Numbered from the stretch's first letter, positions 9,546-18,814 are shown. The stretch is 64,000 nucleotides of DNA from Sphaerotilus mobilis (GCF_004216565.1 NZ_SGWV01000009.1:248001-312000), one strand, 5' to 3'. The notes: generated by a model from the letters alone, not told the origin. Numbers and translations are program-made.

Positions 9546-10818
9546 GTCCGTTTCCTTCCCGCTCCACGAGCCCGCCACGCCCTTGCGACACCGCCAGCGC
9601 ACCCAGCGCCAGCCCGAGGGCGGCGCGATTCTAGGCAGCCTGCTGGGCCTGATCCTGCTGCTGTCGGCTTGCACCTCGCCGGCGCCGGTCATCCCGCCTG
9701 CGCCGGTCGAAACGCCCGTCACGACGCCGCCCGAGACCCGTCCGAGCCCCGATCCGACCGGCGCGAACGAGCCGGTGCGAACCACCGGCCGCGGCCGCTG
9801 GGTGCGTGCCGACTGGAGCGCCCTGCCCGGCTGGAACGACGACAGCCTGACGCTCGCCTGGCCGGCACTGCTGCGCAGCTGTGACCGCCTGCCGGCGGCC
9901 GGCGCCGTTCAGTCCAGCGCCTGGGCGCCGGTCTGTGACGCCGCCCGCGCGATCGGCCCGGCCGCCGACGAGACCCGCATCCGCCAGTTCCTGACCAGCC
10001 GGCTGCAGCCCTGGCGGGTCGAAGGGCCGACCGGTCAGGTCGACGGCCTGATGACCGGCTACTTCGAGCCGCTGATCGAGGCCAGCCGCGTGCGCACCGC
10101 CCGCCAGACCGTGCCGCTGTACGCGCCGCCGGCTGACCTTGCCACGCGCAAGCCCTGGTACACCCGCGCCCAGATCGACACCCTGCCCGCCGCGATCAGT
10201 GCGCTCAAGGGCAAGGCGATCGCCTGGGTTGCCGACCCGCTGGACGCCACGCTGGTGCAGGTCCAGGGCTCCGGCCGCCTGATGCTGACCGAGCCTGACG
10301 GCAGCCGCCGCATGGTCCGCATCGCCTATGCCGCCAACAACGACCACCCCTTCGTGCCACTGAGCCGCTGGCTGGTCCAGCAGGGCGCGTTCACGCTGGA
10401 GCAGGCCAGCTGGCCGGCGATCCGCGACTGGGCCCGCGCCAACCCGCAGCGGGTACGCGAGCTGGTCAACGTCAACCCGCGTTATGTCTTCTTCCGCGAG
10501 GAGGCCTTGCCCGACCCGTCCATCGGCGCCGTCGGCGCCCAGGGCGTGCCGCTGACGCCCGGGCGTTCGATCGCCGTCGACAAGGAAAGCATTCCCTACG
10601 GCACGCCCGTCTGGCTGGCCTCGACCGAGCCGCAGCCCTGGTCGCTCAACCCGCCGCCGGCCCGCCCGCTGCAACGCCTGGTGATGGCGCAGGACACCGG
10701 CAGCGCCATCGTCGGCGCGGTGCGGGCCGATTACTACTGGGGCTGGGGCGACGGCGCCGAGGACCGCGCCGGCCGCACCAAGCAGCCGCTGCGGCTGTGG
10801 GCGCTCTGGCCGCGCTGA
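9544..10818 (+). CDS. mltA: Membrane-bound lytic murein transglycosylase A
   Basis: Outer-membrane lipoprotein that cleaves the MurNAc-GlcNAc bond of peptidoglycan with formation of 1,6-anhydro-MurNAc. The 424-residue protein has a lipobox LLSAC (Cys43), a Pro-rich linker, then the MltA domain with GLMTGYFEPLIEAS, VQVQGSGRLML and the 3D domain near the C-terminus, where MAQDTGSAIVGAVRAD contains the catalytic Asp. The start is uncertain: the ATG at 9544 overlaps the divergent small gene's ATG and leaves a 29-residue basic n-region; a TTG at 9583 would give a more usual signal peptide and relieve the clash. Confidence 0.92.
   Translation: MSVSFPLHEPATPLRHRQRTQRQPEGGAILGSLLGLILLLSACTSPAPVIPPAPVETPVTTPPETRPSPDPTGANEPVRTTGRGRWVRADWSALPGWNDDSLTLAWPALLRSCDRLPAAGAVQSSAWAPVCDAARAIGPAADETRIRQFLTSRLQPWRVEGPTGQVDGLMTGYFEPLIEASRVRTARQTVPLYAPPADLATRKPWYTRAQIDTLPAAISALKGKAIAWVADPLDATLVQVQGSGRLMLTEPDGSRRMVRIAYAANNDHPFVPLSRWLVQQGAFTLEQASWPAIRDWARANPQRVRELVNVNPRYVFFREEALPDPSIGAVGAQGVPLTPGRSIAVDKESIPYGTPVWLASTEPQPWSLNPPPARPLQRLVMAQDTGSAIVGAVRADYYWGWGDGAEDRAGRTKQPLRLWALWPR
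9628..9633 (-). promoter_or_regulatory. -10 box (TAGAAT) for the small membrane protein gene
   Basis: TAGAAT on the minus strand, the same hexamer found before maeB and gshA, about 82 bases before the ATG at 9545. It lies inside the 5' end of mltA. Inferred from sequence only. Confidence 0.35.
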
Positions 10819-10840
10819 GCACGCCGCCCCGGTCGACGCG

Positions 10841-11404
10841 TCAGGACGCCGTGCCGCGCAGGTGCCCGAGTGGCAGCACCTGACCGGCCTTGACCTCGCC
10901 GAGCGAGAAGCTGGTGTGCATGTCCTTGACGTGCGGCAGCTTGAACAGCGTCTCGCGCACCCAGCGCGAATAGGCGTCGATGTCGGTGGCGACGACCTGG
11001 GCCTCGAAGGTCCCGGCGCCGCTGATGAAGTGGCAGGACAGCACCTCGGGCAAGGCGCGGATCGCCGCTTCGAGCGCCTGGGTCGCCTCGGCGTCGTTGC
11101 GATCGGCATCGATGCGCACGAAGGCCAGCACGCCCAGTCCGATGCGGCGCCGGTCGATCTCGGCGCGGTAGCCGGTGATGTAGCCCTGCTGCTCCAGCCA
11201 GCGCAGACGCCGCCAGGTCGGCGCGGCCGACAGGCCGATGCGCGTGGCCAGCTCGGCGTTGGACAAGCGTGCATCGCACTGCAGCTCGCCCAGGATGGCG
11301 ATGTCGTAGCGGTCCAGCCCGGCATCGTGGCTGGCCTCGCCCGGCTCGGACTTCGGATCGATCACAGGATTCCGGGTTTTCCCTTGGTTTGGCAATTCGG
11401 GCAA
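10841..11404 (-). CDS. Lrp/AsnC family transcriptional regulator
   Basis: A 187-residue DNA-binding regulator with an N-terminal winged helix-turn-helix (LDRYDIAILGELQCDARLSN then ELATRIGLSAAPTWRRLRWL) and a C-terminal RAM/AsnC effector-binding domain (ILPEVLSCHF-like segment, GTFEAQVVATDI). It is divergent from the indolepyruvate oxidoreductase gene, and Lrp-type regulators commonly control a divergent amino-acid catabolic gene, so aromatic or branched amino acids are plausible effectors. The start chosen is a TTG at 11404 with GGAGAA six bases upstream; a GTG at 11365 is an alternative. It converges with mltA. Confidence 0.9.
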   Translation of the reverse strand: MPELPNQGKTRNPVIDPKSEPGEASHDAGLDRYDIAILGELQCDARLSNAELATRIGLSAAPTWRRLRWLEQQGYITGYRAEIDRRRIGLGVLAFVRIDADRNDAEATQALEAAIRALPEVLSCHFISGAGTFEAQVVATDIDAYSRWVRETLFKLPHVKDMHTSFSLGEVKAGQVLPLGHLRGTAS

Positions 11405-11461
11405 GGATGATTCTCCATTCGTCCTTTCCGATCATATTTCTTGCGCCATGACTGTGAATCC

Positions 11462-11510
11462 GCGCAAAGATGGAAAACACCTGTCGGGGCTGGCTGTCTA
11501 GACTTTGCGC
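11462..11510. promoter_or_regulatory. Candidate Lrp operator: widely spaced inverted repeat
   Basis: GCGCAAAG (11462-11469) and its exact reverse complement CTTTGCGC (11503-11510) are 41 bases apart centre to centre, about four helical turns, in the divergent promoter region between the Lrp gene and the oxidoreductase gene. Spacing on the same face of the helix suits an oligomeric Lrp-type protein. Inference. Confidence 0.45.
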
Positions 11511-11545
11511 ATCATTTCGCTGTCCTTGCGCCGCTGGAGTCCGCC

Positions 11546-14500
11546 ATGAACGCCCCCCTGCCCGATGCTGTTCGACGCGCCCTTGAGGCCGTCACGCTCG
11601 ACGACAAGTACACCCTGGCGCAAGGCAGCGCCTTCATGAGCGGCACCCATGCGCTGGTCCGCCTGCCCATGCTCCAGCAGCTGCGCGACGCCCGCGCCGG
11701 GCTGGACACCGCCGGCTTCATCAGCGGCTACCGCGGCAGCCCGCTGGGCGGCTATGACCAGGCGCTGTGGCTGGCCAAGGCGCATCTGGCCAAGCAGAAC
11801 ATCGTCTTCCAGCCAGGCGTCAACGAGGAACTCGCCGCCACCGCCGTCTGGGGCAGCCAGCAGCTGGACCTGGACCCGACGCGGCGCAAGCACGACGGCG
11901 TCTTCGGCATCTGGTATGGCAAGGGGCCAGGCGTCGACCGCTGCAGCGACGTCTTCAAGCACGCCAACATGGCCGGCACGGCCCGTCACGGCGGCGTGCT
12001 CGCGATCGCCGGCGACGACCATGTCGCCAAGAGCAGCACGGCGGCGCACCAGAGCGATCACATCTTCAAGGCCTGCGGCCTGCCGGTGTTCTTCCCGGCC
12101 AGCGTGCAGGAGATCCTGGACATGGGTCTGCACGCGATCGCGATGAGCCGCTATGCCGGCGTCTGGTCGGCGATGAAGACGATCCAGGAAGTCGTCGAGA
12201 GCGCCACCACGGTCTGCGTCGACCCGGACCGCGTGTCCATCGTGCTGCCCGAGGACTACGCCATGCCGCCCGGCGGCGTTCACATCCGCTGGCCGGACGA
12301 CCGGGTCGAGCAGGAAGCCCGGCTGATGAACCACAAGTGGTACGCCGCGCTGGCCTATGTGCGGGCCAACCGGCTCAACCACACCGTCATCGACACGCCC
12401 GACGCCCGGCTGGGCATCATGGCCAGCGGCAAGGCCTACAACGACACCCGCCAGGCGCTCGCGGACCTCGGCCTGGACGAGGCGACCTGCCGGCGCGTTG
12501 GCATCCGGCTGCACAAGGTCGGCGTGGTCTGGCCGCTGGAGGCGACCGTCACGCGCGCCTTCGCCACCGGCCTGCAGGAGATCCTGGTGGTCGAGGAGAA
12601 GCGCCAGGTCATCGAGTACCAGCTCAAGGAAGAGCTCTACAACTGGCGCGCCGACGTGCGCCCGGACGTGGTCGGCAAGTTCGACGAGGTCGAGGGCGAC
12701 CACAGTGGCGGCGAATGGAGCCGCCCCAATCCCAGCGCCCACGGCCTGCTGCGGGCCACGCTGGACCTGACGCCTGCCTTGATCGCCAAGGCCATCGCCA
12801 AGCGCCTGACCCGTCTGGGCGTGCCCGAGGACGTGTCCGCGCGCATGCAGCAGCGACTGGCGGTCATCGACGCCAAGGAACGCACGCTGCAGACCGCCCA
12901 CAGCGACACCGGCGAGCGCACGCCCTGGTTCTGCAGCGGCTGCCCGCACAACACCAGCACCAAGGTCCCGGAAGGCTCACGCGCGCTGGCCGGCATCGGC
13001 TGCCATTTCATGGCGTTGTGGATGGACCGCGAGACAAACACCTTCACGCAGATGGGCGGCGAGGGCGTGCCCTGGGTTGGCCAGGCGCCCTTCACGACCG
13101 AGCCGCATGTGTTCGCCAACCTGGGCGACGGCACCTACTACCACTCGGGCCTGCTGGCGGTGCGCCAGAGCATCGCCGCCGGCGTGAACATCACCTACAA
13201 GATCCTGTTCAACGACGCCGTGGCGATGACCGGCGGCCAGCCGGTCGACGGCACGCTCCAGGTGCCGGAGATGAGCCGCGAGCTGGACGCCGAGGGCGTG
13301 CGCCGCATCGTCATCGTGACCGACGAGCCGGCGCGCTACCGCGATGACGCGGCCATCAAGGCCCGCCTGGCACCGGGCGTCACGGTCCGCCACCGCGACG
13401 AACTGGACGCCGTGCAACGCGAGCTGCGCGAGACCACCGGCTGCACCGTGCTGATCTACGACCAGACCTGCGCGACCGAAAAGCGACGTCGCCGCAAGCG
13501 CGGCACGATGGTCGATCCGGCCCGCCGCGTCGTCATCAACGAGGCCGTCTGCGAAGGCTGCGGCGACTGTTCGACGCAGAGCAACTGCCTGTCGGTCGAA
13601 CCGGTGGAAACGCCCTTCGGCCGCAAGCGCCGCATCAACCAGAGCACCTGCAACAAGGACTTCTCCTGCGTGAAGGGCTTCTGCCCGAGCTTCGTGACCG
13701 TCGAGGGCGGCCAGCTGCGCAAGCCCAAAAAGGACACCCGTGTCGACCCGGACAGCCTGCCGCCGCTGATCGAGCCGCGCCTGCCCATGGCCACCGAAGC
13801 CTGGGGCATCGTGGTGGCCGGCGTCGGCGGCACCGGCGTCATCACCATCGGCCAGCTGCTGGGCATGGCAGCCCACCTGGACGGCAAGGGCGTGGTCACG
13901 CAGGACTCGGCCGGCCTGGCGCAGAAGGGCGGCGCGACCTGGAGCCACATCCAGATCGCCGAACACGCCAGCGCCCTGCACACCACCAAGGTCGACACCG
14001 CCAAGGCCGACCTGGTGATCGCCTGTGACGGCATCGTTGCAGCCAAGAAGGAGACCGTTTCGGTGATGGCCGAGGGCCGCACCTGGGTGACCCTGAACAC
14101 GCACCGGACACCGACCGCCTCGCTGGTGCACGACCGTGACTGGGCCTTCCCGGCCGAGGCCTGCGAACGTTCGCTGCGCGCCACCGTCGGCGCTGATCAG
14201 GTTGTCGCCTTTGATGCCGAGACGCTGGCCACGCAACTGCTGGGCGACTCGATCTACACCAACCCGCTGCTGCTGGGCCACGCCTGGCAGCACGGCCGCA
14301 TCCCGCTCAGCCGCGCCGCGTTGCGCCGGGCGATCGAGCTGAATGGCACACAGGTCGCCAACAACCTGGCGGCCTTCGAATGGGGCCGGCGCTGCGCCGT
14401 CGACCTGGCCGACGTCAGCGCACGGGCCGGCGGCAGCCAGGGTGCGCAGGTGATCCAGTTCGTCAAGCGGCCCTCGCTGGACGAGCTGATCGCCACCCGC

Positions 14501-15148
14501 GTTCAGGCCCTGGGCGCCTACCAGGACGCCGGCTACGCCCGCGCCTATGTCGAGCTGGTCGAGCGCGTGCGCGCCGCCGAGGCGGTGCTCGGCAGCACCC
14601 GGCTGACCGAGGCCGTCGCCCGCAACCTGCACAAGCTGATGGCCTACAAGGACGAGTACGAGGTGGCCCGGCTGCACGCCGATCCAGCCTTCGACGCGCG
14701 CATCGCGGCGATGTTCGAGGGCGAGGTGCGCATCGTGCACCACCTCGCGCCGCCGATCCTGGGCCGCACCGATGCGCAGGGCCAGCCGTTCAAGACCGCC
14801 TTCGGTCCGTGGATGCACCGCGCCCTGCCCTGGCTGGCCAAGCTGAAGTTCCTGCGCGGCACGGCGCTGGACCCCTTCGGCCGCAGCGAGGAGCGGCGCA
14901 CCGAACGGGCGCTGATCGGCGAGTACCGGGCAACCGTCGAGCAGTTGCTGGCCGGCCTGACGGCCGAGCGGCTGGCGCAGGCGGTCGAGATCGCCCAGCT
15001 GCCGGACGGCATCCGCGGCTACGGCCACGTCAAGGCGAAGAACCTGGCGGCGGTGCGCGAGCGCTGGCACACGGCGCTGCTGCGCTGGCGCGACCCCTCG
15101 ATCGCGGCGACGGCGGTGTCGGCTCAGGCTCGGGGCCAACGGGCCTGA
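11546..15148 (+). CDS. Indolepyruvate:ferredoxin oxidoreductase, fused large form
   Basis: Oxidatively decarboxylates aryl (or branched-chain) 2-oxo acids from amino-acid catabolism to acyl-CoA, passing electrons to ferredoxin. The 1200-residue protein fuses all parts: an N-terminal 2-oxoacid oxidoreductase domain, a thiamine-pyrophosphate domain with NLGDGTYYHSG near residue 525, an iron-sulfur cysteine cluster beginning CEGCGDC at 669-675 and continuing through CNKDFSCVKGFCPSF, a gamma-type domain beginning GVGGTGVITIGQLLG near 759, and a C-terminal DUF6537-like region. The ATG at 11546 has GGAG upstream. It is divergent from an Lrp regulator, which probably controls it. Substrate specificity cannot be read from sequence alone. 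Confidence 0.93.
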   Translation: MNAPLPDAVRRALEAVTLDDKYTLAQGSAFMSGTHALVRLPMLQQLRDARAGLDTAGFISGYRGSPLGGYDQALWLAKAHLAKQNIVFQPGVNEELAATAVWGSQQLDLDPTRRKHDGVFGIWYGKGPGVDRCSDVFKHANMAGTARHGGVLAIAGDDHVAKSSTAAHQSDHIFKACGLPVFFPASVQEILDMGLHAIAMSRYAGVWSAMKTIQEVVESATTVCVDPDRVSIVLPEDYAMPPGGVHIRWPDDRVEQEARLMNHKWYAALAYVRANRLNHTVIDTPDARLGIMASGKAYNDTRQALADLGLDEATCRRVGIRLHKVGVVWPLEATVTRAFATGLQEILVVEEKRQVIEYQLKEELYNWRADVRPDVVGKFDEVEGDHSGGEWSRPNPSAHGLLRATLDLTPALIAKAIAKRLTRLGVPEDVSARMQQRLAVIDAKERTLQTAHSDTGERTPWFCSGCPHNTSTKVPEGSRALAGIGCHFMALWMDRETNTFTQMGGEGVPWVGQAPFTTEPHVFANLGDGTYYHSGLLAVRQSIAAGVNITYKILFNDAVAMTGGQPVDGTLQVPEMSRELDAEGVRRIVIVTDEPARYRDDAAIKARLAPGVTVRHRDELDAVQRELRETTGCTVLIYDQTCATEKRRRRKRGTMVDPARRVVINEAVCEGCGDCSTQSNCLSVEPVETPFGRKRRINQSTCNKDFSCVKGFCPSFVTVEGGQLRKPKKDTRVDPDSLPPLIEPRLPMATEAWGIVVAGVGGTGVITIGQLLGMAAHLDGKGVVTQDSAGLAQKGGATWSHIQIAEHASALHTTKVDTAKADLVIACDGIVAAKKETVSVMAEGRTWVTLNTHRTPTASLVHDRDWAFPAEACERSLRATVGADQVVAFDAETLATQLLGDSIYTNPLLLGHAWQHGRIPLSRAALRRAIELNGTQVANNLAAFEWGRRCAVDLADVSARAGGSQGAQVIQFVKRPSLDELIATRVQALGAYQDAGYARAYVELVERVRAAEAVLGSTRLTEAVARNLHKLMAYKDEYEVARLHADPAFDARIAAMFEGEVRIVHHLAPPILGRTDAQGQPFKTAFGPWMHRALPWLAKLKFLRGTALDPFGRSEERRTERALIGEYRATVEQLLAGLTAERLAQAVEIAQLPDGIRGYGHVKAKNLAAVRERWHTALLRWRDPSIAATAVSAQARGQRA

Positions 15149-15170
15149 GCGCGAGGCCGCGCCGGGCGGA

Positions 15171-15941
15171 TCAGCGCAGGAAGAACGCGACCGACATCAC
15201 CACGCCGGTCACGATGACGATGCCACGCACCCAGGCGGCCGGCAGGCGACGGGCGATGCGCGCGCCACCGAAGCCGCCGGCAGTGGCCGCGACCATCATC
15301 ACCAGCGCCTGCGGCCAATGCACCGCACCGGCCCAGGCGAAGGCCGCCACGCTCAGCAGCGACAGCAGCAGCGAGTTGAGGTTCTTCAGCGCATTGGCGG
15401 TGTGGATGCGCGTCTCGCCGGTCAACGTGTAGAGCGCCATCAGCAAGATGCCCAGGCCGCCGTTGAAGTAGCCGCCATAGACCGCCACGACCAGCAGCCC
15501 GAGCGTGCGCGGCCAAGCGGCCGGCGACAGGACGGACGCCGGATCCGCACCAGCCCGTGCGCGCCAGGCCGACATCAGCCGGGGACCAACGGCGAACACG
15601 ACCGTCGCGAACAGCAGCAGCCAGGGCACCAGCGCCGAGAAGACCTTGGCCGGCGTGACCAACAGCAGCAGCGCGCCGGTGACGCCGCCGAAGCCGCAGA
15701 TCAGCCCCTCGCGCCAGAGCAGCGCACGCGGCAGAGCCGCAAGCTCGGCACGAAAGCCGAGCGCGCTGCCCAGGTAGCCAGGCGAGACCGCGACCGCGCT
15801 GGTGGCGTTGGCCGCGATGGGCGGCACGCCGGTCCAGACGAGGGCGGGAAAGGTCAGGAAGCTGCCGCCTCCGGCGATGGCGTTGAGCACGCCCGCCGCA
15901 CTGGCGGCGGCGATCAGCAGGAGCAGGTCGGCGGGGGTCAT
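15171..15941 (-). CDS. TSUP (TauE/SafE) family membrane permease
   Basis: A 256-residue, almost wholly hydrophobic inner-membrane protein with about eight predicted helices. The N-terminal repeat AGVLNAIAGGGSFLTFPALV and the later GGYFNGGLGILLMA are the paired glycine-rich motifs of the TauE/SafE family, whose members export sulfite, sulfoacetate or other small organic anions. The gene converges with the indolepyruvate oxidoreductase, 22 bases away, and is followed by nothing on its own strand. Upstream, 120 bases separate it from infA with no gene. The substrate is unknown. Confidence 0.9.
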   Translation of the reverse strand: MTPADLLLLIAAASAAGVLNAIAGGGSFLTFPALVWTGVPPIAANATSAVAVSPGYLGSALGFRAELAALPRALLWREGLICGFGGVTGALLLLVTPAKVFSALVPWLLLFATVVFAVGPRLMSAWRARAGADPASVLSPAAWPRTLGLLVVAVYGGYFNGGLGILLMALYTLTGETRIHTANALKNLNSLLLSLLSVAAFAWAGAVHWPQALVMMVAATAGGFGGARIARRLPAAWVRGIVIVTGVVMSVAFFLR

Positions 15942-16061
15942 GGATCCGGGGGCGCAGGCCGGAAGTGGCCTGGAGGTCGTCAGCGTGAGGGCGCTCGGGG
16001 GCGCGATGCTCGCACAGGCCGGCGCGTCAGCCGCGCCGCAACCCGGATCCGGTCGACAGGC

Positions 16062-16343
16062 TCAGCGCGAACGGCGCGCGCCCGAACCACCCTGCGGCGC
16101 ACCGCCGCTGCCCGGCGCACGGCGCTCGATGTGGCGGAAGGTGATGCGGCCCTTGCTCAGGTCATAGGGCGACAGTTCCAGCGACACCGCGTCGCCGGCC
16201 AGGATGCGGATGTGGTGCTTGCGCATCTTGCCGGACGTGTAGGCGATCAGGATGTGGCCGTTGTCCAGCGTGACGCGGTAGCGCGAGTCGGGCAGGACTT
16301 CGGTGACCTGACCGTGCATTTCAATGAGTTCTTCCTTGGCCAA
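16062..16343 (-). CDS. infA: Translation initiation factor IF-1, longer paralogue
   Basis: OB-fold protein that binds the 30S A site during initiation. It opens [20 protein letters not shown] and contains the core [14 protein letters not shown] and [16 protein letters not shown], all typical of IF-1. At 93 residues it is about 20 longer than usual because of a C-terminal tail rich in Gly and Arg, ending [10 protein letters not shown] second, standard 72-residue IF-1 is encoded in the ribosomal cluster at 38690-38908. Betaproteobacteria often carry two infA genes. It stands between a methyltransferase gene and the TSUP permease. Confidence 0.93.
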   Translation of the reverse strand: MAKEELIEMHGQVTEVLPDSRYRVTLDNGHILIAYTSGKMRKHHIRILAGDAVSLELSPYDLSKGRITFRHIERRAPGSGGAPQGGSGARRSR

Positions 16344-16389
16344 ATGAGGCTCCTTCGTGTTTGTGCGTGGGGTGTGCGGCCGGTCGTCG

Positions 16390-17205
16390 TCAGGACGACA
16401 GGCTGCGGCGGTAATGAAGCAGGCGGCCGCGGTAGCCGGCGCGAACCTCGGCGCCGCCGTGCAGCACGGTCTCGTCGAGGTCGTAGCCCATGGCGTCCAT
16501 GCGGCGATGGAAGGGGCTGCGGTTGCTGCGGTTGGGGTCGACGATCAGGACCTCGCCAACGGCCGCCGCGTGGCGTTCGATGAAGGTGGCGAGCACGCCG
16601 CCTTCATCGCGTTCGTAGAGCACGTCGCTGCCCATGATCAGCTCGAACCGGCCTTGCAGGCGTGAGCCCTGGGCGCAGGTCGGCGTGAGGTCAGCGTCCT
16701 GGGCAGCGGCCCAGTCGCCATGCCGGTAGCGCATCGGCGACATGCCGTTCAGGCGCACGTTCTCGTCGAGAAACTGGCGCGTCAGCGGGTGGCAGTCGCT
16801 GGCCGTGACCTGGGCACCGCGGCGATGGCAGACCAGGCTGGCCAGTGCCAGCCCGCAGCCGATCTCAAGGATGCCTTCGTCGACCTGCACCGGGCGGCGC
16901 GCGACCACCGAAGCGAGTTCCTGCGACGAGGGCCAGACGAGTCCGAAGAGGGGCCAGGCTGCCGACGAGATGCCGATGGCTTCGGCCGACCCTTCGGGAT
17001 CGGCGTACTGCTGGCGATCGAGCAGCGACCGGATGTGCAGATCGGCCACGCCTGTGACCTCGACCTGTTCGAACTTGACCTGGTAACCCGGCAACGGGGC
17101 TCCTCGCTGGGACGGATCTGGGACCGGACCGTCTGTGAATCGACGCTGTGCGGCAGACGCGACGGTCACATCGATCCCGCATGAGCGCCCCGGGGCGGAC
17201 GTCAT
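16390..17205 (-). CDS. Class I SAM-dependent methyltransferase (METTL21/Nnt1-like)
   Basis: A 271-residue methyltransferase. The SAM-binding motif I is [15 protein letters not shown], followed by [11 protein letters not shown] (acidic residue for the SAM ribose) and [14 protein letters not shown], a post-motif II pattern close to the protein-lysine methyltransferase-like METTL21/ETFB group. The conserved N-terminal stretch [19 protein letters not shown] and [11 protein letters not shown] are typical of bacterial members. The target is unknown. Start uncertain: I took the ATG at 17205, without a clear ribosome site; downstream GTG codons or a start just before [11 protein letters not shown] are possible. 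Confidence 0.85.
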   Translation of the reverse strand: MTSAPGRSCGIDVTVASAAQRRFTDGPVPDPSQRGAPLPGYQVKFEQVEVTGVADLHIRSLLDRQQYADPEGSAEAIGISSAAWPLFGLVWPSSQELASVVARRPVQVDEGILEIGCGLALASLVCHRRGAQVTASDCHPLTRQFLDENVRLNGMSPMRYRHGDWAAAQDADLTPTCAQGSRLQGRFELIMGSDVLYERDEGGVLATFIERHAAAVGEVLIVDPNRSNRSPFHRRMDAMGYDLDETVLHGGAEVRAGYRGRLLHYRRSLSS

Positions 17206-17368
17206 GCGCGCCGAAAGGCAGACACGCGAGGCAAAACGGTGGAAGGGCTGCCGGGCTTTGGAATCCCCGGAAGGCGCGGAAGTGTACACGCTCGCACCCT
17301 CGCACCTTCAGGCAGGAAACCCGGGCGAGCGCCGTGTGGCCATTCCGCCGGGTTCAGCCCAGGCCGAC

Positions 17369-17641
17369 TCAACCTGCGACGGTGACCGCCGCTGCCGGGC
17401 TCTCGAACATCGGGACGACGTCGCCGCGCCAACGGCCGGCCCGCTCGCCGTCACCACCGGCGAGCCATTCGTGCAGGACCTGATCGGCCTCGCCGGGTTC
17501 GAGGAACACGGTGGCGGTGCGCAGACCGACGACGCGGCCGCGGGCCAGGCCCATCGGGTCGGCGGGATCGGAGAGGGAGGGATCGTCGACCCGCGTCAGG
17601 CGGATCTGGTAGCGGGGCGCCGCATAGGGGAAGGCTTGCAC
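17369..17641 (-). CDS. Hypothetical protein, 90 residues
   Basis: Not recognised. From a GTG at 17641, preceded by AGGAG at good spacing, the protein reads QAFPYAAPRYQIRLTRVDDP, then DPMGLARGRVVGLRTATVFL and a Trp/Gly-rich stretch HEWLAGGDGERAGRWRGDVV, with a hydrophobic C-terminus. No cysteines, no transmembrane helix, no signal peptide. It lies between the methyltransferase and gshB genes on the same strand, with 163 and 222 bases of non-coding sequence on either side. Coding character and the good ribosome site support it; function cannot be inferred. Confidence 0.55.
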   Translation of the reverse strand: MQAFPYAAPRYQIRLTRVDDPSLSDPADPMGLARGRVVGLRTATVFLEPGEADQVLHEWLAGGDGERAGRWRGDVVPMFESPAAAVTVAG

Positions 17642-17737
17642 AGCGGAGAGCTCCTGGTTGGGTTCGCGGAGGCGGTCACGTCGTCGTGACACCTGCGGCG
17701 AACTGCCCCGGGACTGGCCCCAGGGCCCGACTCCGTG

Positions 17738-17766
17738 ATACTGGGCCGACGCCCCCCTTGCGTCAA
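17738..17766 (-). promoter_or_regulatory. Possible promoter for the 90-residue hypothetical gene
   Basis: On the minus strand TTGACG (17761-17766), a 17-base spacer and CAGTAT (17738-17743). The -35 is good and the -10 poor. About 95 bases before the GTG start. Confidence 0.3.
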
Positions 17767-17863
17767 TTCGGAACTTCGCGCCGCGCCCTTGGCTGTGGAA
17801 GCCGGACCACGTCACACCCCCGACATGAGGGCCTGGTTTTCAGATCCGGGCGCTGACGACGAT

Positions 17864-18814
17864 TCAGGCGTGCAGCGCCGCCTCCAGCGCGTCGACAAAA
17901 AGCGCCGCCACGTCGCAGCCGGTCTGGTCGGTGATCTCCTGGAAGCAGGTCGGGCTGGTGACGTTGATCTCGGTGAGGCTGTCACCGATCACGTCCAGAC
18001 CGACCAGCAGCAGACCACGCGCAGCCAGCACGGGGCCCAGGGCCTCGGCGATCTCGCGGTCACGCGGGCTCAGCGGGCGGGCGACGCCCTTGCCGCCGGC
18101 CGCCAGGTTGCCCCGGATCTCGCTGCCCTGCGGGATGCGGGCCAGGCAGAAGGGCACCGGCACGCCGCCGATCAGCAGCACGCGCTTGTCGCCGTCGACG
18201 ATGGCTGGCAGGTAACGCTGGACCATCACGGTCTGGGCGCCCTCGCGGTTGAGCGTCTCGATGATCGAACCGAGATTGAGCCCGTCCGGTCCGACCCGGA
18301 AGATGCCCATGCCGCCCATGCCGTCGAGCGGCTTGAGGATGACGTCGCCGTGCTCGGCGTGGAACTCGCGGATCGCCTGTGCGTCGCGCGTGACCAGGGT
18401 CGGTGCGGTGAACTGCGGGAACTCGAGGATCGAGAGCTTCTCCGGGTGATCGCGCAGTGCCTGCGGCCGGTTGAAAACCCGCGCGCCCTCGCGTTCGGCC
18501 TGCTGCAGCAGGTGGGTGGCGTAGACGTATTCGGCGTCGAAGGGCGGATCCTTGCGCATCAGCACCGCACCCAGGTCGGCCAGTGCGACGGTGTCGGTCT
18601 CGCGCACCTCGTACCAGTCTTCGGCGTCGCCGGTCAGCGCCAGCGTGCGGGTGTTGCGGGCGACGACCCGGCCGCCGTGCTGCCAAACCAAGTCGCGGGG
18701 CTCGCAAGCCAGGATGCCGTGACCGCGCCGGGCGGCCTCGCGCATCATCGCGAAGGTCGAGTCCTTGTAGGTCTTGAAGGTCTCGATCGGGTCGGCGACG
18801 AACAGCAGGTCCAT
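17864..18814 (-). CDS. gshB: Glutathione synthetase
   Basis: ATP-grasp ligase joining gamma-glutamylcysteine and glycine, the second step of glutathione synthesis. The 316-residue protein starts MDLLFVADPIETFKTYKDST, has the ATP-binding VILKPLDGMGGMGIFRVG, the substrate-loop region RIPQGSEIRGNLAAGGKG, and ends the catalytic core with LTEINVTSPTCFQEI containing metal ligands. Its partner gshA lies far off at 44723-46018, whereas in many Burkholderiales the two are adjacent. It is followed upstream by benE with 15 bases between, so they may share a transcript. Confidence 0.96.
   Translation of the reverse strand: MDLLFVADPIETFKTYKDSTFAMMREAARRGHGILACEPRDLVWQHGGRVVARNTRTLALTGDAEDWYEVRETDTVALADLGAVLMRKDPPFDAEYVYATHLLQQAEREGARVFNRPQALRDHPEKLSILEFPQFTAPTLVTRDAQAIREFHAEHGDVILKPLDGMGGMGIFRVGPDGLNLGSIIETLNREGAQTVMVQRYLPAIVDGDKRVLLIGGVPVPFCLARIPQGSEIRGNLAAGGKGVARPLSPRDREIAEALGPVLAARGLLLVGLDVIGDSLTEINVTSPTCFQEITDQTGCDVAALFVDALEAALHA

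Noticed and set aside
17135-17689. A 184-codon plus-strand frame in the methyltransferase-gshB gap
   Set aside because: It spans the methyltransferase 5' end and a minus-strand gene with a good ribosome site; its product is low-complexity and lacks a start signal.
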